From Flavobacterium eburneipallidum (GTDB lineage: Bacteria > Bacteroidota > Bacteroidia > Flavobacteriales > Flavobacteriaceae), in contig NZ_CP114291.2 of NCBI RefSeq assembly GCF_027111355.2, positions 1,736,001 to 1,800,000 on the forward strand: DNA of 64,000 bases. Reading direction: 5' to 3'. The position numbers and the translations under genes were made by a program. Below the pieces are notes generated by a model. It had not been told where the DNA came from and ran no database searches. It saw nothing but the letters and a program-made list of their open reading frames with translations. Shown piece after piece: positions 45,982 through 54,998 of the stretch (its first letter is position 1; every line of letters begins with the position of its first letter).

Positions 45982-47190
45982 ATGAATTTCAATAAATTAT
46001 TTTTGGTGCTATTCATTAGCATTTTATCCAATGTTGTTTTTGCTCAAAAAGACGGTTATTGGGACAAAGAAAGAGCTTTCAAAAAAGAAGTTGTGGTTTC
46101 GGCAAGAGAGAGAATTGTCATTAAAACCGATGATTTGCCAGTAGGAACTACGGAAGTTGTTTTTAGAATAACACTTTTGGATGAAAACCAACAAATGGCG
46201 AGTAGTTTGGTTTCGGTCTTGAAAGCCATTCCAGATCCGTCTGGAATTAGTCAAGGTTCGGCTGGGGCAGTTTTGTTATTATCCAAAATTTCGGGAGATG
46301 ACAAATGCAAATACGCTATTTTTTCGAATGCAGATTTGGCAGCTCAATACAAAAAAAACGGCACTACCGAAAAGGCTTGTTTAGAACAAGAAGAAGCCGT
46401 TAGTAAAGATGCCAAAAGACTTTCGATAGATAAATCTTTGTGTTTGTCATCGAGTTCTACTACGATGTGGTTTGGTTTCGAAAGCAAAAATTGGATTATG
46501 AACCAAAAAATTGTTCTAGAAGTTGTGCCTTGGGTAAACAGTCGTTTGAGTAGCGGTTGGACATTAGAAAACCGAAAATTCATTATCAACCAATGTAAAA
46601 CTTCTGATTTGGCGAAGAAAATTATCAATTCCGATGATTTTTGTGTTTGTATCTTGAATAAAATGCAAAAGGAGTACAAGTTTCAGGAATTTGAAAAACT
46701 ATTGGCAGTCGAAAAATCAAAGGCTTACAAAGATTTTGGGAATGTTTGTTACAATGAAATTGGGACTTCGAGCGAGACTAATTTGGATTTGCGCAACCAA
46801 GCTAGAGATTTGGCAAAACAAGGCAAATATGGCGAAGCAATCAATAAATTAAGTGTTGTTGTGGTCAATGGAAAAGCGAATGCTACTGATTTCAACAATT
46901 TGGGTTACGCTTATTTAATGACTAAACAATATGCAAAAGCTATTAAATCACTTAAATCAGGCGAAAAACAGGACGATTCAGAGTTGTTGATACAAATGAA
47001 TTTAGCGCACGCTTATTTAATGGATAATGATTTTAAATCGGCCAAAACGATTTATAAAAAATACCAATCCCAAAATGTAACCGATAGCATTAGTTGGACT
47101 CAAAAAGTAAAACAGGATTTCGAAATTTTCAAGAAAGCAGGATTACCGAGTGGCGATTTTGACAGAGTATTGAGGTTGTTGGAGGATTAG
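45982..47190 (+). CDS. Exported TPR-repeat protein
   Basis: A 402-residue protein with signal peptide ending NVVFAQ. The N-terminal 250 residues (DGYWDKERAFKKEVVVSARE, LPVGTTEVVFRITLLDENQQ) resemble an uncharacterised Bacteroidetes domain. The last about 130 residues contain three TPR units (ARDLAKQGKYGEAINKLSVV, FNNLGYAYLMTKQYAKAIKS, MNLAHAYLMDNDFKSAKTIY). It is probably a periplasmic scaffold protein; no catalytic motif is seen. A lipoprotein gene follows after 21 bases in the same direction. Confidence 0.8.
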   Translation: MNFNKLFLVLFISILSNVVFAQKDGYWDKERAFKKEVVVSARERIVIKTDDLPVGTTEVVFRITLLDENQQMASSLVSVLKAIPDPSGISQGSAGAVLLLSKISGDDKCKYAIFSNADLAAQYKKNGTTEKACLEQEEAVSKDAKRLSIDKSLCLSSSSTTMWFGFESKNWIMNQKIVLEVVPWVNSRLSSGWTLENRKFIINQCKTSDLAKKIINSDDFCVCILNKMQKEYKFQEFEKLLAVEKSKAYKDFGNVCYNEIGTSSETNLDLRNQARDLAKQGKYGEAINKLSVVVVNGKANATDFNNLGYAYLMTKQYAKAIKSLKSGEKQDDSELLIQMNLAHAYLMDNDFKSAKTIYKKYQSQNVTDSISWTQKVKQDFEIFKKAGLPSGDFDRVLRLLED

Positions 47191-47211
47191 TAAATTATTC
47201 TGTATTAATAT

Positions 47212-47748
47212 ATGAAAGTTAACATATCAAAATTATATTTTATACCAATTATGGTTTTTGCAATTTTAATTAGTTGTAAAAATTCATCTAATGAAAAAAT
47301 AGAAATTGATTTAGAAACAGAATTTTCAGATTCTATTTCCAAAGACAAAGCTGAATATTTTAATTACTTATACGACGGTTTGGTTCCGCAAGAATCATAC
47401 TTTGTGAAATCTAAACTTAAATATTTAAAATTTAGACATGAACCAGAATCTGGGTTTGTTGAAAGGAAAGTTTATTTTGATTTAAAGACAGGTTCGATTA
47501 AAAAATTTGTTTTAAGGCTAGTAATTCCTGATGTGAATAGTTTTAGTAATGGTGTTTATGAAAAACATTTTGATACTATTTTTGTTGTTTTTCCTAAACA
47601 AAAGTTGATGATTACATATTCTGATAATAAGATTATTGATTCAACTTTTCGAAAATCTATATTTGATGAAAACGAGGAATTTATCTATAAAATTAAATTA
47701 ATTACAGAGCAAAATTATAATCAAGAAAAAACTAATAGAATTGATTAA
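47212..47748 (+). CDS. Hypothetical lipoprotein
   Basis: A 178-residue protein with a clear lipoprotein signal (hydrophobic IPIMVFAILISC, then KNSSNEK). The mature part is rich in Lys, Phe and Asp with beta-strand character (FEKRKVYFDL-like stretches, IFVVFPKQKLMITYSD). No family is recognised. It lies 21 bases after the TPR gene, so the pair may be cotranscribed. Confidence 0.65.
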   Translation: MKVNISKLYFIPIMVFAILISCKNSSNEKIEIDLETEFSDSISKDKAEYFNYLYDGLVPQESYFVKSKLKYLKFRHEPESGFVERKVYFDLKTGSIKKFVLRLVIPDVNSFSNGVYEKHFDTIFVVFPKQKLMITYSDNKIIDSTFRKSIFDENEEFIYKIKLITEQNYNQEKTNRID

Positions 47749-47779
47749 AAATTAGTCAAATGATAAGAGCAACTGATGT

Positions 47780-47803
47780 GATTGCTTCGTTTTCGCAATG
47801 ACA
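47780..47803. repeat. Fragment of a dispersed ATTGC...GCAAT repeat
   Basis: A short dyad, GATTGCTTCG then TTTTCGCAATGACA, in which ATTGC pairs with GCAAT. It resembles the widely dispersed small palindromic repeat of the form GTCATTGCGA-CGAAGCAATC known from many bacterial genomes. It sits between the lipoprotein gene and menC. Confidence 0.4.
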
Positions 47804-47847
47804 TAAAAGACTAGATTCTTAAACACACAACCTACAACATTCAGCCC

Positions 47848-48888
47848 TTGAAAGCAACCTACCACAAATACATTCTCAATTTCAAACGACCTTCAGGAAC
47901 TTCCCGAGGCATTATGACCGAAAAAGAAACCTGGTTTATTATTCTGGAAAAGGATAGTAAAAGAGGAATAGGTGAGTGTGGTATTTTGAGAGGTTTGAGT
48001 GCAGATGATCGACCAGATTATGAAGCCAAATTACAATGGGTTTGTGATAATATTAATTTAGGAGAAAACCAACTTTGGGAAGCCTTAATCGAGTTTCCTT
48101 CGATACAGTTTGGGGTTGAAATGGCATTTCAATCTTTAGGCAGTGAAAACCCTTTTTTACTCTTTCCTTCGGACTTTACTAATGGCAAAAAAAGTATCGA
48201 GATTAATGGCTTGGTTTGGATGGGAGAAGAGGCTTTTATGAAGCAACAAATCGAGGAAAAACTAGCCGATGGTTTTAAGTGTGTAAAACTCAAAATTGGT
48301 GCTATAGATTTCGATCAAGAACTACAATTATTGCGTTATATTCGTCAATATTTTACTCCAGAACAAGTGGAAATTCGGGTGGATGCTAATGGTGCTTTTG
48401 ATACATATTTAGCTTTATATAAATTAAATCAATTGTCTGAATTTGAATTACATAGTATTGAGCAGCCAATTCAAAAAAATAACACTGACAGTATGGCAGA
48501 GCTGTGTAAAACCACTCCAATTCCCATTGCTCTTGATGAAGAGCTAATTGGAGTGTTTTCACTGGAAGAAAAAGAAGCTTTACTGCAAAAAATCAAGCCT
48601 CAATACATTATTTTGAAGCCTAGTTTTATAGGTGGCTTTCGAGGTACAAAAGAGTGGATTTTGCTTGCCGAAAAATACAACATCGGTTGGTGGATTACCT
48701 CGGCTTTAGAATCGAATATTGGATTAAATGCCATCGCACAATGGACGTTTTTACAAAACAATTTAATGCCTCAAGGACTAGGAACAGGAGCATTATATAT
48801 CAATAATTTTAATTGTCCTTTGACTGTTTCTCAAGGGCAATTGTGGTATAAAAGAGAACTGGATTGGGACTTTAATTTTGATCTATAA
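47848..48888 (+). CDS. menC: o-succinylbenzoate synthase
   Basis: Enolase-superfamily enzyme dehydrating SHCHC to o-succinylbenzoate in menaquinone synthesis; 346 residues. Catalytic lysine motif CVKLKIGA, metal ligands in RVDANGAF, SIEQPI and ALDEELIG, and second lysine in YIILKPSFIGGF are all present. The start is TTG 47848, since the first in-frame ATG lies 23 codons into the conserved domain. It completes the menB/menA/menC grouping here; menD, menE and menF are not in the window. Confidence 0.93.
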   Translation: MKATYHKYILNFKRPSGTSRGIMTEKETWFIILEKDSKRGIGECGILRGLSADDRPDYEAKLQWVCDNINLGENQLWEALIEFPSIQFGVEMAFQSLGSENPFLLFPSDFTNGKKSIEINGLVWMGEEAFMKQQIEEKLADGFKCVKLKIGAIDFDQELQLLRYIRQYFTPEQVEIRVDANGAFDTYLALYKLNQLSEFELHSIEQPIQKNNTDSMAELCKTTPIPIALDEELIGVFSLEEKEALLQKIKPQYIILKPSFIGGFRGTKEWILLAEKYNIGWWITSALESNIGLNAIAQWTFLQNNLMPQGLGTGALYINNFNCPLTVSQGQLWYKRELDWDFNFDL

Positions 48889-48890
48889 AT

Positions 48891-48933
48891 AAAAAATACC
48901 GCTGATTCAAAGTGTGAATTAGCAGTATTTTTT
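48891..48933. terminator. Bidirectional terminator between menC and the DUF3817 gene
   Basis: A long hairpin: AAAAAATAC (48891-48899) pairs with 48925-48933, and after one mismatch 48901-48909 pairs with 48915-48923 (one wobble) around a 5-base loop. A- and T-tracts on either side suit both converging transcripts. It starts 2 bases after the menC stop. Confidence 0.88.
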
Positions 48934-48954
48934 ATTTATTTAAAACCTATTTCG

Positions 48955-49248
48955 TTATACGCTTTGAGGGATTTTTACATATTTCTTTTCAACATAAAAA
49001 GTAGCAAAAGGTAGTAAAGAAGCTATTAATACGATGGATAGTGTTTTAAAATCCCACTTTTGAGACTTTGTAATCAGCAATGCCAAGACTACATATCCTA
49101 TGAATAAAACGCCGTGTGACATTCCTATTGGATAGAGTAAAGATTTGTAAAGTGGTAAATTGTTGGGTTTGATCAAGAGCATATTAACAAATAAAACCAA
49201 ATAGGATATTCCTTCAAGAATTGCGGTAATTTTAAAAATTTTGACCAT
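48955..49248 (-). CDS. DUF3817 membrane protein
   Basis: A 97-residue inner-membrane protein with three hydrophobic helices. AILEGISYLVLFVNMLLIKP with the Glu in helix 1 and PIGMSHGVLFIGYVVLA are characteristic of DUF3817, sometimes described as related to the YdzA family. Function is unknown. It is a monocistronic gene, converging with menC across a bidirectional terminator. Confidence 0.88.
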   Translation of the reverse strand: MVKIFKITAILEGISYLVLFVNMLLIKPNNLPLYKSLLYPIGMSHGVLFIGYVVLALLITKSQKWDFKTLSIVLIASLLPFATFYVEKKYVKIPQSV

Positions 49249-49436
49249 TATTTAAGTGCGTTATTGTTGATAATTCAGAATACAAAATTAAGGATTAACA
49301 TTGGTTTTTTGGTGCTTTGTTTGTTAAACAAATTTACTTTTTTGTCTTTACTTTATTTAAAATAAGTTTGACTTGTGTGTCTTTTTATGGCTAGCAAATG
49401 CTTTTAGATTAATCCAATTTCTAATGCTTAAATCCT

Positions 49437-49444
49437 TATTTTTG
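49437..49444 (+). promoter_or_regulatory. Putative -7 box of the PcrA/UvrD gene
   Basis: TATTTTTG, an exact TAnnTTTG match, 19 bases before the ATG at 49464. A -33 TTTG is not evident at the usual spacing. Confidence 0.5.
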
Positions 49445-49463
49445 CATTCAACAGAAAAAATTT

Positions 49464-51797
49464 ATGCAGAAGTATATTGAACAACTAAACGAAGCCCAAC
49501 GCGAACCTGTACTCCAAAAAGACGGCCCAATGATTATTATTGCTGGTGCTGGCTCTGGAAAAACCCGTGTGTTGACCATCCGAATTGCATATTTGATGAG
49601 TCAAGGTGTGGATGCTTTTAATATTTTGTCCCTAACCTTTACCAACAAAGCAGCTCGCGAAATGAAAAAGCGAATCTCTGATATTGTGGGTTCTAGCGAA
49701 GCCAAGAATCTTTGGATGGGAACTTTTCACTCCGTTTTTGCTCGAATTCTTCGTTCTGAAGCTGATAAGTTAGGTTATCCAACGAACTTCACGATTTATG
49801 ATTCACAGGATTCTGTGCGAGCCATTTCAGCCATTATTAAAGAAATGCAATTGGATCGAGATGTTTACAAACCCAAACAGGTTTTAAGTAGAATTTCCTC
49901 GTATAAAAATAGTTTAATTACCGTAAAAGCGTATTTCAACAATCCTGAATTGCAAGAAGCCGATGCCATGAGCAAAAAGCCTCGTTTGGGCGAAATTTAT
50001 CAAAATTATGTGGATCGCTGTTTCAAGGCGGGCGCGATGGATTTTGATGATTTGTTGTTAAAAACCAATGAATTACTAACTCGTTTCCCCGAAGTTTTAG
50101 CCAAATATCAAAACCGTTTTCGCTATCTTTTAGTCGATGAGTACCAAGATACCAATCATTCGCAGTATTTGATTGTTAGGGCTTTGTCGGATAAATTTCA
50201 GAATATTTGTGTAGTAGGCGATGATGCGCAGAGTATTTATGCCTTTCGAGGTGCCAATATCAATAACATTCTGAATTTCCAGAAAGATTATGACGGTGTG
50301 AAAACCTTTCGATTGGAACAAAATTACCGCTCTACCAAAAATATTGTAGAAGCAGCCAATACGATAATTGACAAAAACAAAGTCAAATTAGACAAAATCG
50401 TTTGGACAGCCAATGATTTGGGACCGAAAATAAAAGTGCATCGCAGCCTGACTGATGCAGAAGAAGGGCGTTTTGTAGCCAGTACGATTTTTGAACAAAA
50501 GATGCAAAACCAGTTGATGAATGGTCAGTTTGCCATTTTGTATCGCACTAATGCGCAATCCCGTGCGATGGAAGATGCGTTGCGAAAAAGAGATATTCCG
50601 TATCGAATTTACGGTGGTTTGTCTTTTTACCAAAGAAAAGAAATCAAAGATGTTTTGTGCTATTTGCGATTGGTTTTGAATCCAAAAGATGAAGAAGCCT
50701 TGGTTCGAGTAATCAATTATCCAGCCCGTGGAATAGGGGATACGACAGTTGAAAAGCTTACCGTTGCCGCCAATCATTACAAGCGTTCGATATTCGAAGT
50801 AATGAAGAATATTGACAAAATCGACTTGAAACTGAACTCGGGAACCAAGCAAAAATTGCAAGATTTTGTAACGATGATTGAGAGTTTTCAAGTTATTAAC
50901 GAAAATCAAGATGCTTTTTTTATCACCGATCACGTGGCCAAAAAAACAGGATTGGTTCAGGAATTAAAAAAAGATGCGACTCCAGAAGGAATGGCAAAAG
51001 TTCAAAATATTGAGGAACTATTAAACGGTATCAAGGATTTCACCGAAGGTCAAAGAGAAATTGATGGAGCTCGTGGTGCGTTATCTGAATTTATGGAAGA
51101 CGTAGCGTTAGCTACCGATTTGGACAAAGATACCAGCGACGAAGACCGTGTGGCTCTGATGACCATACATTTGGCTAAAGGATTGGAATTTCCACACGTT
51201 TTTGTGGTCGGAATGGAAGAAGATTTGTTCCCCAGTGCGATGAGTATGAGTACCCGAAGCGAACTTGAAGAAGAACGTCGTTTGTTTTATGTAGCTTTAA
51301 CCCGTGCCGAACATCAAGCTTATTTGACCTATTCGCAATCTCGCTACCGTTGGGGAAAATTGACCGATAGTGAGCCTTCGCGTTTTATTGAAGAAATAGA
51401 TAGTCAATATTTAGAATACCTGACTCCAGCCGAAAATAATTACCGTTACAAACCAATGATTGATAGTGATATTTTTGGTGATGTCGATAAATCCAAATTG
51501 CGTTTGGCAAAACCTGTTGCTGGAACGCCACCTAATTATGTTACCAGTAACGAACCAAAACCCGATATGAACATTCGAAAACTAAAACCTGTTTCGAGTA
51601 ATTCGGGTTCAGGAACTGCTAATTTATTTGACAACAAACTTGTCGCAGGAAATATTGTAATGCACGAACGTTTTGGCAAAGGTGAAGTCTTAAACCTTGA
51701 AGGCGTTGGCGCAGACAAAAAAGCAGAAATCAAATTTGAAGTGGGAGGGATTAAGAAATTGTTATTGCGTTTTGCGAAATTGGATGTTATTGGGTAA
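49464..51797 (+). CDS. pcrA: ATP-dependent DNA helicase, PcrA/UvrD type
   Basis: Superfamily 1A 3'-5' helicase of 777 residues acting in repair and replication-fork maintenance. Motifs in order: Q motif (LNEAQREPV), Walker A AGAGSGKT near 29-35, Ia LSLTFTNKAAREMKKR, Walker B LLVDEYQDTNHSQY, III VVGDDAQSIYAFRGA, IV EQNYRS, V MTIHLAKGLEFPHVF and VI LFYVALTRAEHQ. The C-terminal about 60 residues contain the PcrA-type tudor-like end (VMHERFGKGEVLNLEG). A lipoprotein gene begins 10 bases after the stop. Confidence 0.96.
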   Translation: MQKYIEQLNEAQREPVLQKDGPMIIIAGAGSGKTRVLTIRIAYLMSQGVDAFNILSLTFTNKAAREMKKRISDIVGSSEAKNLWMGTFHSVFARILRSEADKLGYPTNFTIYDSQDSVRAISAIIKEMQLDRDVYKPKQVLSRISSYKNSLITVKAYFNNPELQEADAMSKKPRLGEIYQNYVDRCFKAGAMDFDDLLLKTNELLTRFPEVLAKYQNRFRYLLVDEYQDTNHSQYLIVRALSDKFQNICVVGDDAQSIYAFRGANINNILNFQKDYDGVKTFRLEQNYRSTKNIVEAANTIIDKNKVKLDKIVWTANDLGPKIKVHRSLTDAEEGRFVASTIFEQKMQNQLMNGQFAILYRTNAQSRAMEDALRKRDIPYRIYGGLSFYQRKEIKDVLCYLRLVLNPKDEEALVRVINYPARGIGDTTVEKLTVAANHYKRSIFEVMKNIDKIDLKLNSGTKQKLQDFVTMIESFQVINENQDAFFITDHVAKKTGLVQELKKDATPEGMAKVQNIEELLNGIKDFTEGQREIDGARGALSEFMEDVALATDLDKDTSDEDRVALMTIHLAKGLEFPHVFVVGMEEDLFPSAMSMSTRSELEEERRLFYVALTRAEHQAYLTYSQSRYRWGKLTDSEPSRFIEEIDSQYLEYLTPAENNYRYKPMIDSDIFGDVDKSKLRLAKPVAGTPPNYVTSNEPKPDMNIRKLKPVSSNSGSGTANLFDNKLVAGNIVMHERFGKGEVLNLEGVGADKKAEIKFEVGGIKKLLLRFAKLDVIG

Positions 51798-51807
51798 AAT
51801 TAGACAG

Positions 51808-52257
51808 ATGAAAAATATATTATTTACTTTATTCTTTTTTACTCTGATTTCCTGTAATGTTGGCAAAGACGGTCGGAGAGAAATAATTCTAGAAAGAATT
51901 AAGGAATTTAATGAAGAGAAAAAGGAATGGAATAATTTAACTCAATGTATTTTAAAAGATAAAACGGTAAATTACAAGTTGGGTGAACTAATAAGTCCGA
52001 ATGATTTAGATAAATCAATTGCAGATAAATTAAAAGATAGACAAATTAAATATATATCTGTTAGAAATAGCCCCGAATGTCAAGAAGTTGAATATCAAAA
52101 AGATTGGGATAATTCTATAGGAACTCAATATTTAAAATTTACAACTTGCGACACTTTGAAAACTAAAAAGGGATATTATCAATCGGATTCAAGTCCTATC
52201 GAAGTTTTTGGAATAGGAGATAATTGGTTGATTTGGATTGATAATGATCCAATATAA
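51808..52257 (+). CDS. Hypothetical lipoprotein
   Basis: A 149-residue protein starting MKNILFTLFFFTLISC, a classic lipoprotein signal. The open frame extends upstream to 51697 inside the helicase gene, but that part has no family sense, and ATG 51808 directly precedes the signal peptide. The mature part is charged and helical (REIILERIKEFNEEKKEWNN) followed by strand-like segments with one free Cys pair region (NSPECQEVEY, FTTCDTL). No family is recognised. The 10-base gap suggests cotranscription with the helicase. Confidence 0.7.
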   Translation: MKNILFTLFFFTLISCNVGKDGRREIILERIKEFNEEKKEWNNLTQCILKDKTVNYKLGELISPNDLDKSIADKLKDRQIKYISVRNSPECQEVEYQKDWDNSIGTQYLKFTTCDTLKTKKGYYQSDSSPIEVFGIGDNWLIWIDNDPI

Positions 52258-52308
52258 AAAACATTATACTTTGATAATATTATACACGATTCACGGAAAA
52301 ATAATAAA

Positions 52309-52929
52309 ATGGCACAATTCATAAAAATATACGAAGACAAACCCAGCGAAGCAGCAATAGCCAAAGTCGTGAAGGTTTTGCAAGACGGTGGTTTAGTAAT
52401 TTATCCAACTGATACTGTTTATGGTTTGGGATGTGATATTACCAATAGCAAAGCTTTGGAGCGGATTGCTAAAATAAAAGGAGTGAAGCTAGATAAAGCG
52501 AAGTTTTCGTTCATTTGTCATGATTTGAGTAATCTTTCTGATTATGTGAAGCAAGTTGATACAGCCACGTTTAAATTGCTAAAAAAATCTTTGCCTGGAC
52601 CTTACACCTTTATTTTACCCGGAAATAATAATTTGCCAAAAGAATTCAAAAAGAAAACAACTGTAGGTATTCGTGTACCTGAAAATAATATTACTTTAGA
52701 AATTGTAAGACAACTTGGAAATCCAATTGTTACAACCTCTATTCGAGATGAAGACGAAGTGATTGAATACACCACCGACCCAGAACTTATTTTCGAAAAA
52801 TGGCAAAATCTTGTCGATATGGTTATTGATGGAGGTTATGGCGATAATACCGCTTCGACCATTATTGATTTATCAGGACATGAACCTGTTGTTGTTCGTG
52901 AAGGTAAAGGAAGTTTAGATATACTTTAA
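52309..52929 (+). CDS. L-threonylcarbamoyladenylate synthase (Sua5/YciO/YrdC family)
   Basis: A 206-residue YrdC-domain protein. The family makes threonylcarbamoyl-AMP, the first intermediate of the t6A modification of ANN-decoding tRNAs. Motifs: GGLVIYPTDTVYGLGCD, KAKFSFICHDLSNLSDYV, PGPYTFILPG, VGIRVPENN, TTSIRDEDEVI and STIIDLSG. It has no C-terminal Sua5 domain. Some genomes carry a YciO paralogue of unclear role, so the precise function is likely rather than certain. Confidence 0.9.
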   Translation: MAQFIKIYEDKPSEAAIAKVVKVLQDGGLVIYPTDTVYGLGCDITNSKALERIAKIKGVKLDKAKFSFICHDLSNLSDYVKQVDTATFKLLKKSLPGPYTFILPGNNNLPKEFKKKTTVGIRVPENNITLEIVRQLGNPIVTTSIRDEDEVIEYTTDPELIFEKWQNLVDMVIDGGYGDNTASTIIDLSGHEPVVVREGKGSLDIL

Positions 52930-52992
52930 AGTTGTGTTTTTGTTTAAGTGCTTGTTGAAAATAATACAGCTAAATGTTTAAAAGCAAAAATC

Positions 52993-53733
52993 TTATATTA
53001 AGTTTAATTGCAAGGCAAAACAGTTTTTATTTTCTTTGGTAATACTGAAAACAATGATTTCATCTGAAAGATTTTCGTGAATCATAACCTTATCTCGAAT
53101 CGAAAGTTCTCTCATAAAGTTCATTTCAAAACTCCTTACTTTTTGTTGCAGAATAATATTTTCGTCCACTACATCCATGCACCATTCTAGATATTTCACG
53201 TGATTGACATGATTTACAATATCTAAATCGGATAGAATCACTGTTTTTTCAAAAAGTTCTTCTTTCTCGGGATGAATTTCAATTTTTGAAAAACCCAGAT
53301 TAGTAGCTTTCATTTCTGGAAATAATTCAAAATGTTCGTGTTCCAACATCAAATTTTCAGGACGGCGTTTCTCGGTATTGAATACAGCCCAAAAGGTTTC
53401 GGCACCGATGATTTTTTCCCCATTGCGATAAATTTCTAAAGCTCTGACAGAACGGGAATTTTCCAAAGTATTAATCCAAGTTTTAACGGTAACTGTATCT
53501 TTCCATCGTGGTAATTCCTTGATTTCAACTCGTATTCTGCTCAATACCCAAGCCTGATTAAACGCTTGCATGTCCGTAAAACTAATGCCTCCCATTTCTG
53601 CGTGTGTAGCTGCCGAAAGTTGCAGTAGATTACAAAGTTCAGTATATTTCAATCCTCCCGATGGCAAACATTGTGTAAAATTGATTTCGTAATCAAGGCT
53701 TAAAATGGAACTAAAATTAGGATCTATTGGCAT
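52993..53733 (-). CDS. Acyl-ACP thioesterase (FatA-like, double hot-dog)
   Basis: A 246-residue double hot-dog thioesterase of the acyl-ACP thioesterase family. The second half contains the catalytic region SDLDIVNHVNHVKYLEW (Asn/His), as in plant FatA/FatB and bacterial homologues. It hydrolyses acyl-ACP to free fatty acids. It starts directly after the stop of a small membrane protein gene, which itself overlaps miaA, so all three are one transcript. Confidence 0.9.
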   Translation of the reverse strand: MPIDPNFSSILSLDYEINFTQCLPSGGLKYTELCNLLQLSAATHAEMGGISFTDMQAFNQAWVLSRIRVEIKELPRWKDTVTVKTWINTLENSRSVRALEIYRNGEKIIGAETFWAVFNTEKRRPENLMLEHEHFELFPEMKATNLGFSKIEIHPEKEELFEKTVILSDLDIVNHVNHVKYLEWCMDVVDENIILQQKVRSFEMNFMRELSIRDKVMIHENLSDEIIVFSITKENKNCFALQLNLI

Positions 53734-53946
53734 TTATTTTTTTGTTTTAAAATAAGGAGAAAATAGTTTATAGTTAATAAAAACGAGAGCTAATAATATG
53801 ATTCCAAAAATAATGAATTCTTTAGTATTGAGATTCTTAAGATGGGGCTCCTCAATTTTCATTGCTAATGCCATAGAATATGGAACTATCAAATATATAG
53901 TGAAAATTAGAAATACGATTTTACTTATTAGTTTTAATGTGTTCAT
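53734..53946 (-). CDS. Small two-helix membrane protein
   Basis: A 70-residue protein with two hydrophobic helices (KIVFLIFTIYLIVPYSMALA and FIIFGIILLALVFINYKLF) and basic ends (PYFKTKK). No family is recognised. Its ATG overlaps the miaA stop by 4 bases, and its stop abuts the thioesterase ATG with no gap. This tight packing supports a real, translationally coupled gene. Its role is unknown. Confidence 0.65.
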   Translation of the reverse strand: MNTLKLISKIVFLIFTIYLIVPYSMALAMKIEEPHLKNLNTKEFIIFGIILLALVFINYKLFSPYFKTKK

Positions 53947-54845
53947 ATTAAATCGTTCTTTATATACTTAATAATATCCTTTCTATTCGTGAGATAATCA
54001 AACCATTTGGTATTTTCGTTTCTTTTGAACCAAGTGAGTTGTCGTTTGGCAAATCGTCGTGTGTTTTTCTTGATTTCTTCAATGGCAAATTCCAAGGAGA
54101 TTTCGCCCTCAAAATAACGGAATAATTCTCGGTAACCCACAGTTTGTAACGCATTCAAATCTTTGTGAGGCAATAATTCTTTGGCTTCTGCCAATAAACC
54201 CTCGTTCATCATAATGTCAACTCGCTGGTTGATTCTATTGTAAATTACGCTTCTTTCGGCTTCTAAACCAATGAGAATAGGGGTGAAGTTACGCGTTTTT
54301 TTCTTTTGGTTTAAAAAGGATGAATACGGTTTTCCAGTACCAATACAAACTTCCAAAGCACGCATCATCCGTTGTGGATTTTCTCTGGCAACGACTTCAA
54401 AATAATTGGAATCTCGTTTTTCTAATTCGGTTTGCAGGTATTCGATTCCTAATTTTTCATAATTAGAAGTTACTTCCTCCCGAACCGAAGCATCAATTTC
54501 AGGAAAATCATCAAAGCCTTTTAAGACTGCATCCACATATAAACCAGAACCACCAACCATTACAGCATAATCATTGGTTAAGAATAATTCGTCCAATTTA
54601 GCAATGGCTTCTTTTTCGAAATCGCCTACGGTATAATTTTCAAAAATGGATTTATTTTGGATAAAATGGTGTTGCGCTCCTGCCAATTCTTCGGTTGTTG
54701 GAACAGCAGTGCCAATACACATTTCCTTGAAAAACTGACGGCTGTCACAGGAAATAATATCGCAATTGAAATGTTGTGCCAAGTCGATACTTAAGGAAGT
54801 TTTTCCTATAGCTGTTGGTCCAACGATGGTAATTAAGTATTTCAT
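53943..54845 (-). CDS. miaA: tRNA dimethylallyltransferase
   Basis: Adds dimethylallyl to A37 of tRNAs reading UNN codons (i6A). It has 300 residues. P-loop VGPTAIGKTSLS at the start, DFD-type motif region SCDSRQFFKEM, GGSGLYVDAVLKGFDDFPE, ENPQRMMRALEV and GYRELFRYFEGEISLEFA are all present. It is the first gene of a three-gene transcript with the small membrane protein and the thioesterase. A structured repeat element lies just upstream of its start. Confidence 0.96.
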   Translation of the reverse strand: MKYLITIVGPTAIGKTSLSIDLAQHFNCDIISCDSRQFFKEMCIGTAVPTTEELAGAQHHFIQNKSIFENYTVGDFEKEAIAKLDELFLTNDYAVMVGGSGLYVDAVLKGFDDFPEIDASVREEVTSNYEKLGIEYLQTELEKRDSNYFEVVARENPQRMMRALEVCIGTGKPYSSFLNQKKKTRNFTPILIGLEAERSVIYNRINQRVDIMMNEGLLAEAKELLPHKDLNALQTVGYRELFRYFEGEISLEFAIEEIKKNTRRFAKRQLTWFKRNENTKWFDYLTNRKDIIKYIKNDLI

Positions 54846-54852
54846 ATTTTTT

Positions 54853-54996
54853 TAGCCCAGATGGAAACGGAAACCCCGCAGTTGTGAAAGTTAGTTTTTC
54901 TTGGTGTAAAAGAGCGACCAACGGAAGCTCCTTTTACAGCTTTAGAAAAACAACTTGAATAACGAGGAGTTGCAGTGTACAGCTGGAATAGCTTCT
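54853..54996. repeat. Structured intergenic repeat element upstream of miaA
   Basis: About 145 bases with nested dyads: GTTAGTTTTTCT (54890-54901) pairs with AGAAAAACAAC (54944-54954), and inside it GTAAAAGAGC (54906-54915) pairs with GCTCCTTTTAC (54927-54937) with one bulge. Outer blocks TAGCCCAGATGG and CAGCTGGAATAGCTTC frame it. It has higher GC than usual intergenic DNA here and no open frame. It resembles a dispersed repeat I recall from other Flavobacterium intergenic regions; that link is from memory. Confidence 0.6.
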
Positions 54997-54998
54997 AA

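Noticed and set aside
51697..51807. N-terminal extension of the lipoprotein gene into the helicase gene
   Set aside because: It overlaps pcrA by about 100 bases in another frame, and ATG 51808 directly precedes a perfect lipoprotein signal.
54846..54998. tRNA or known structural RNA in the GC-richer gap
   Set aside because: No T-loop GTTCGA or cloverleaf can be drawn. The nested stems look like a repeat element.
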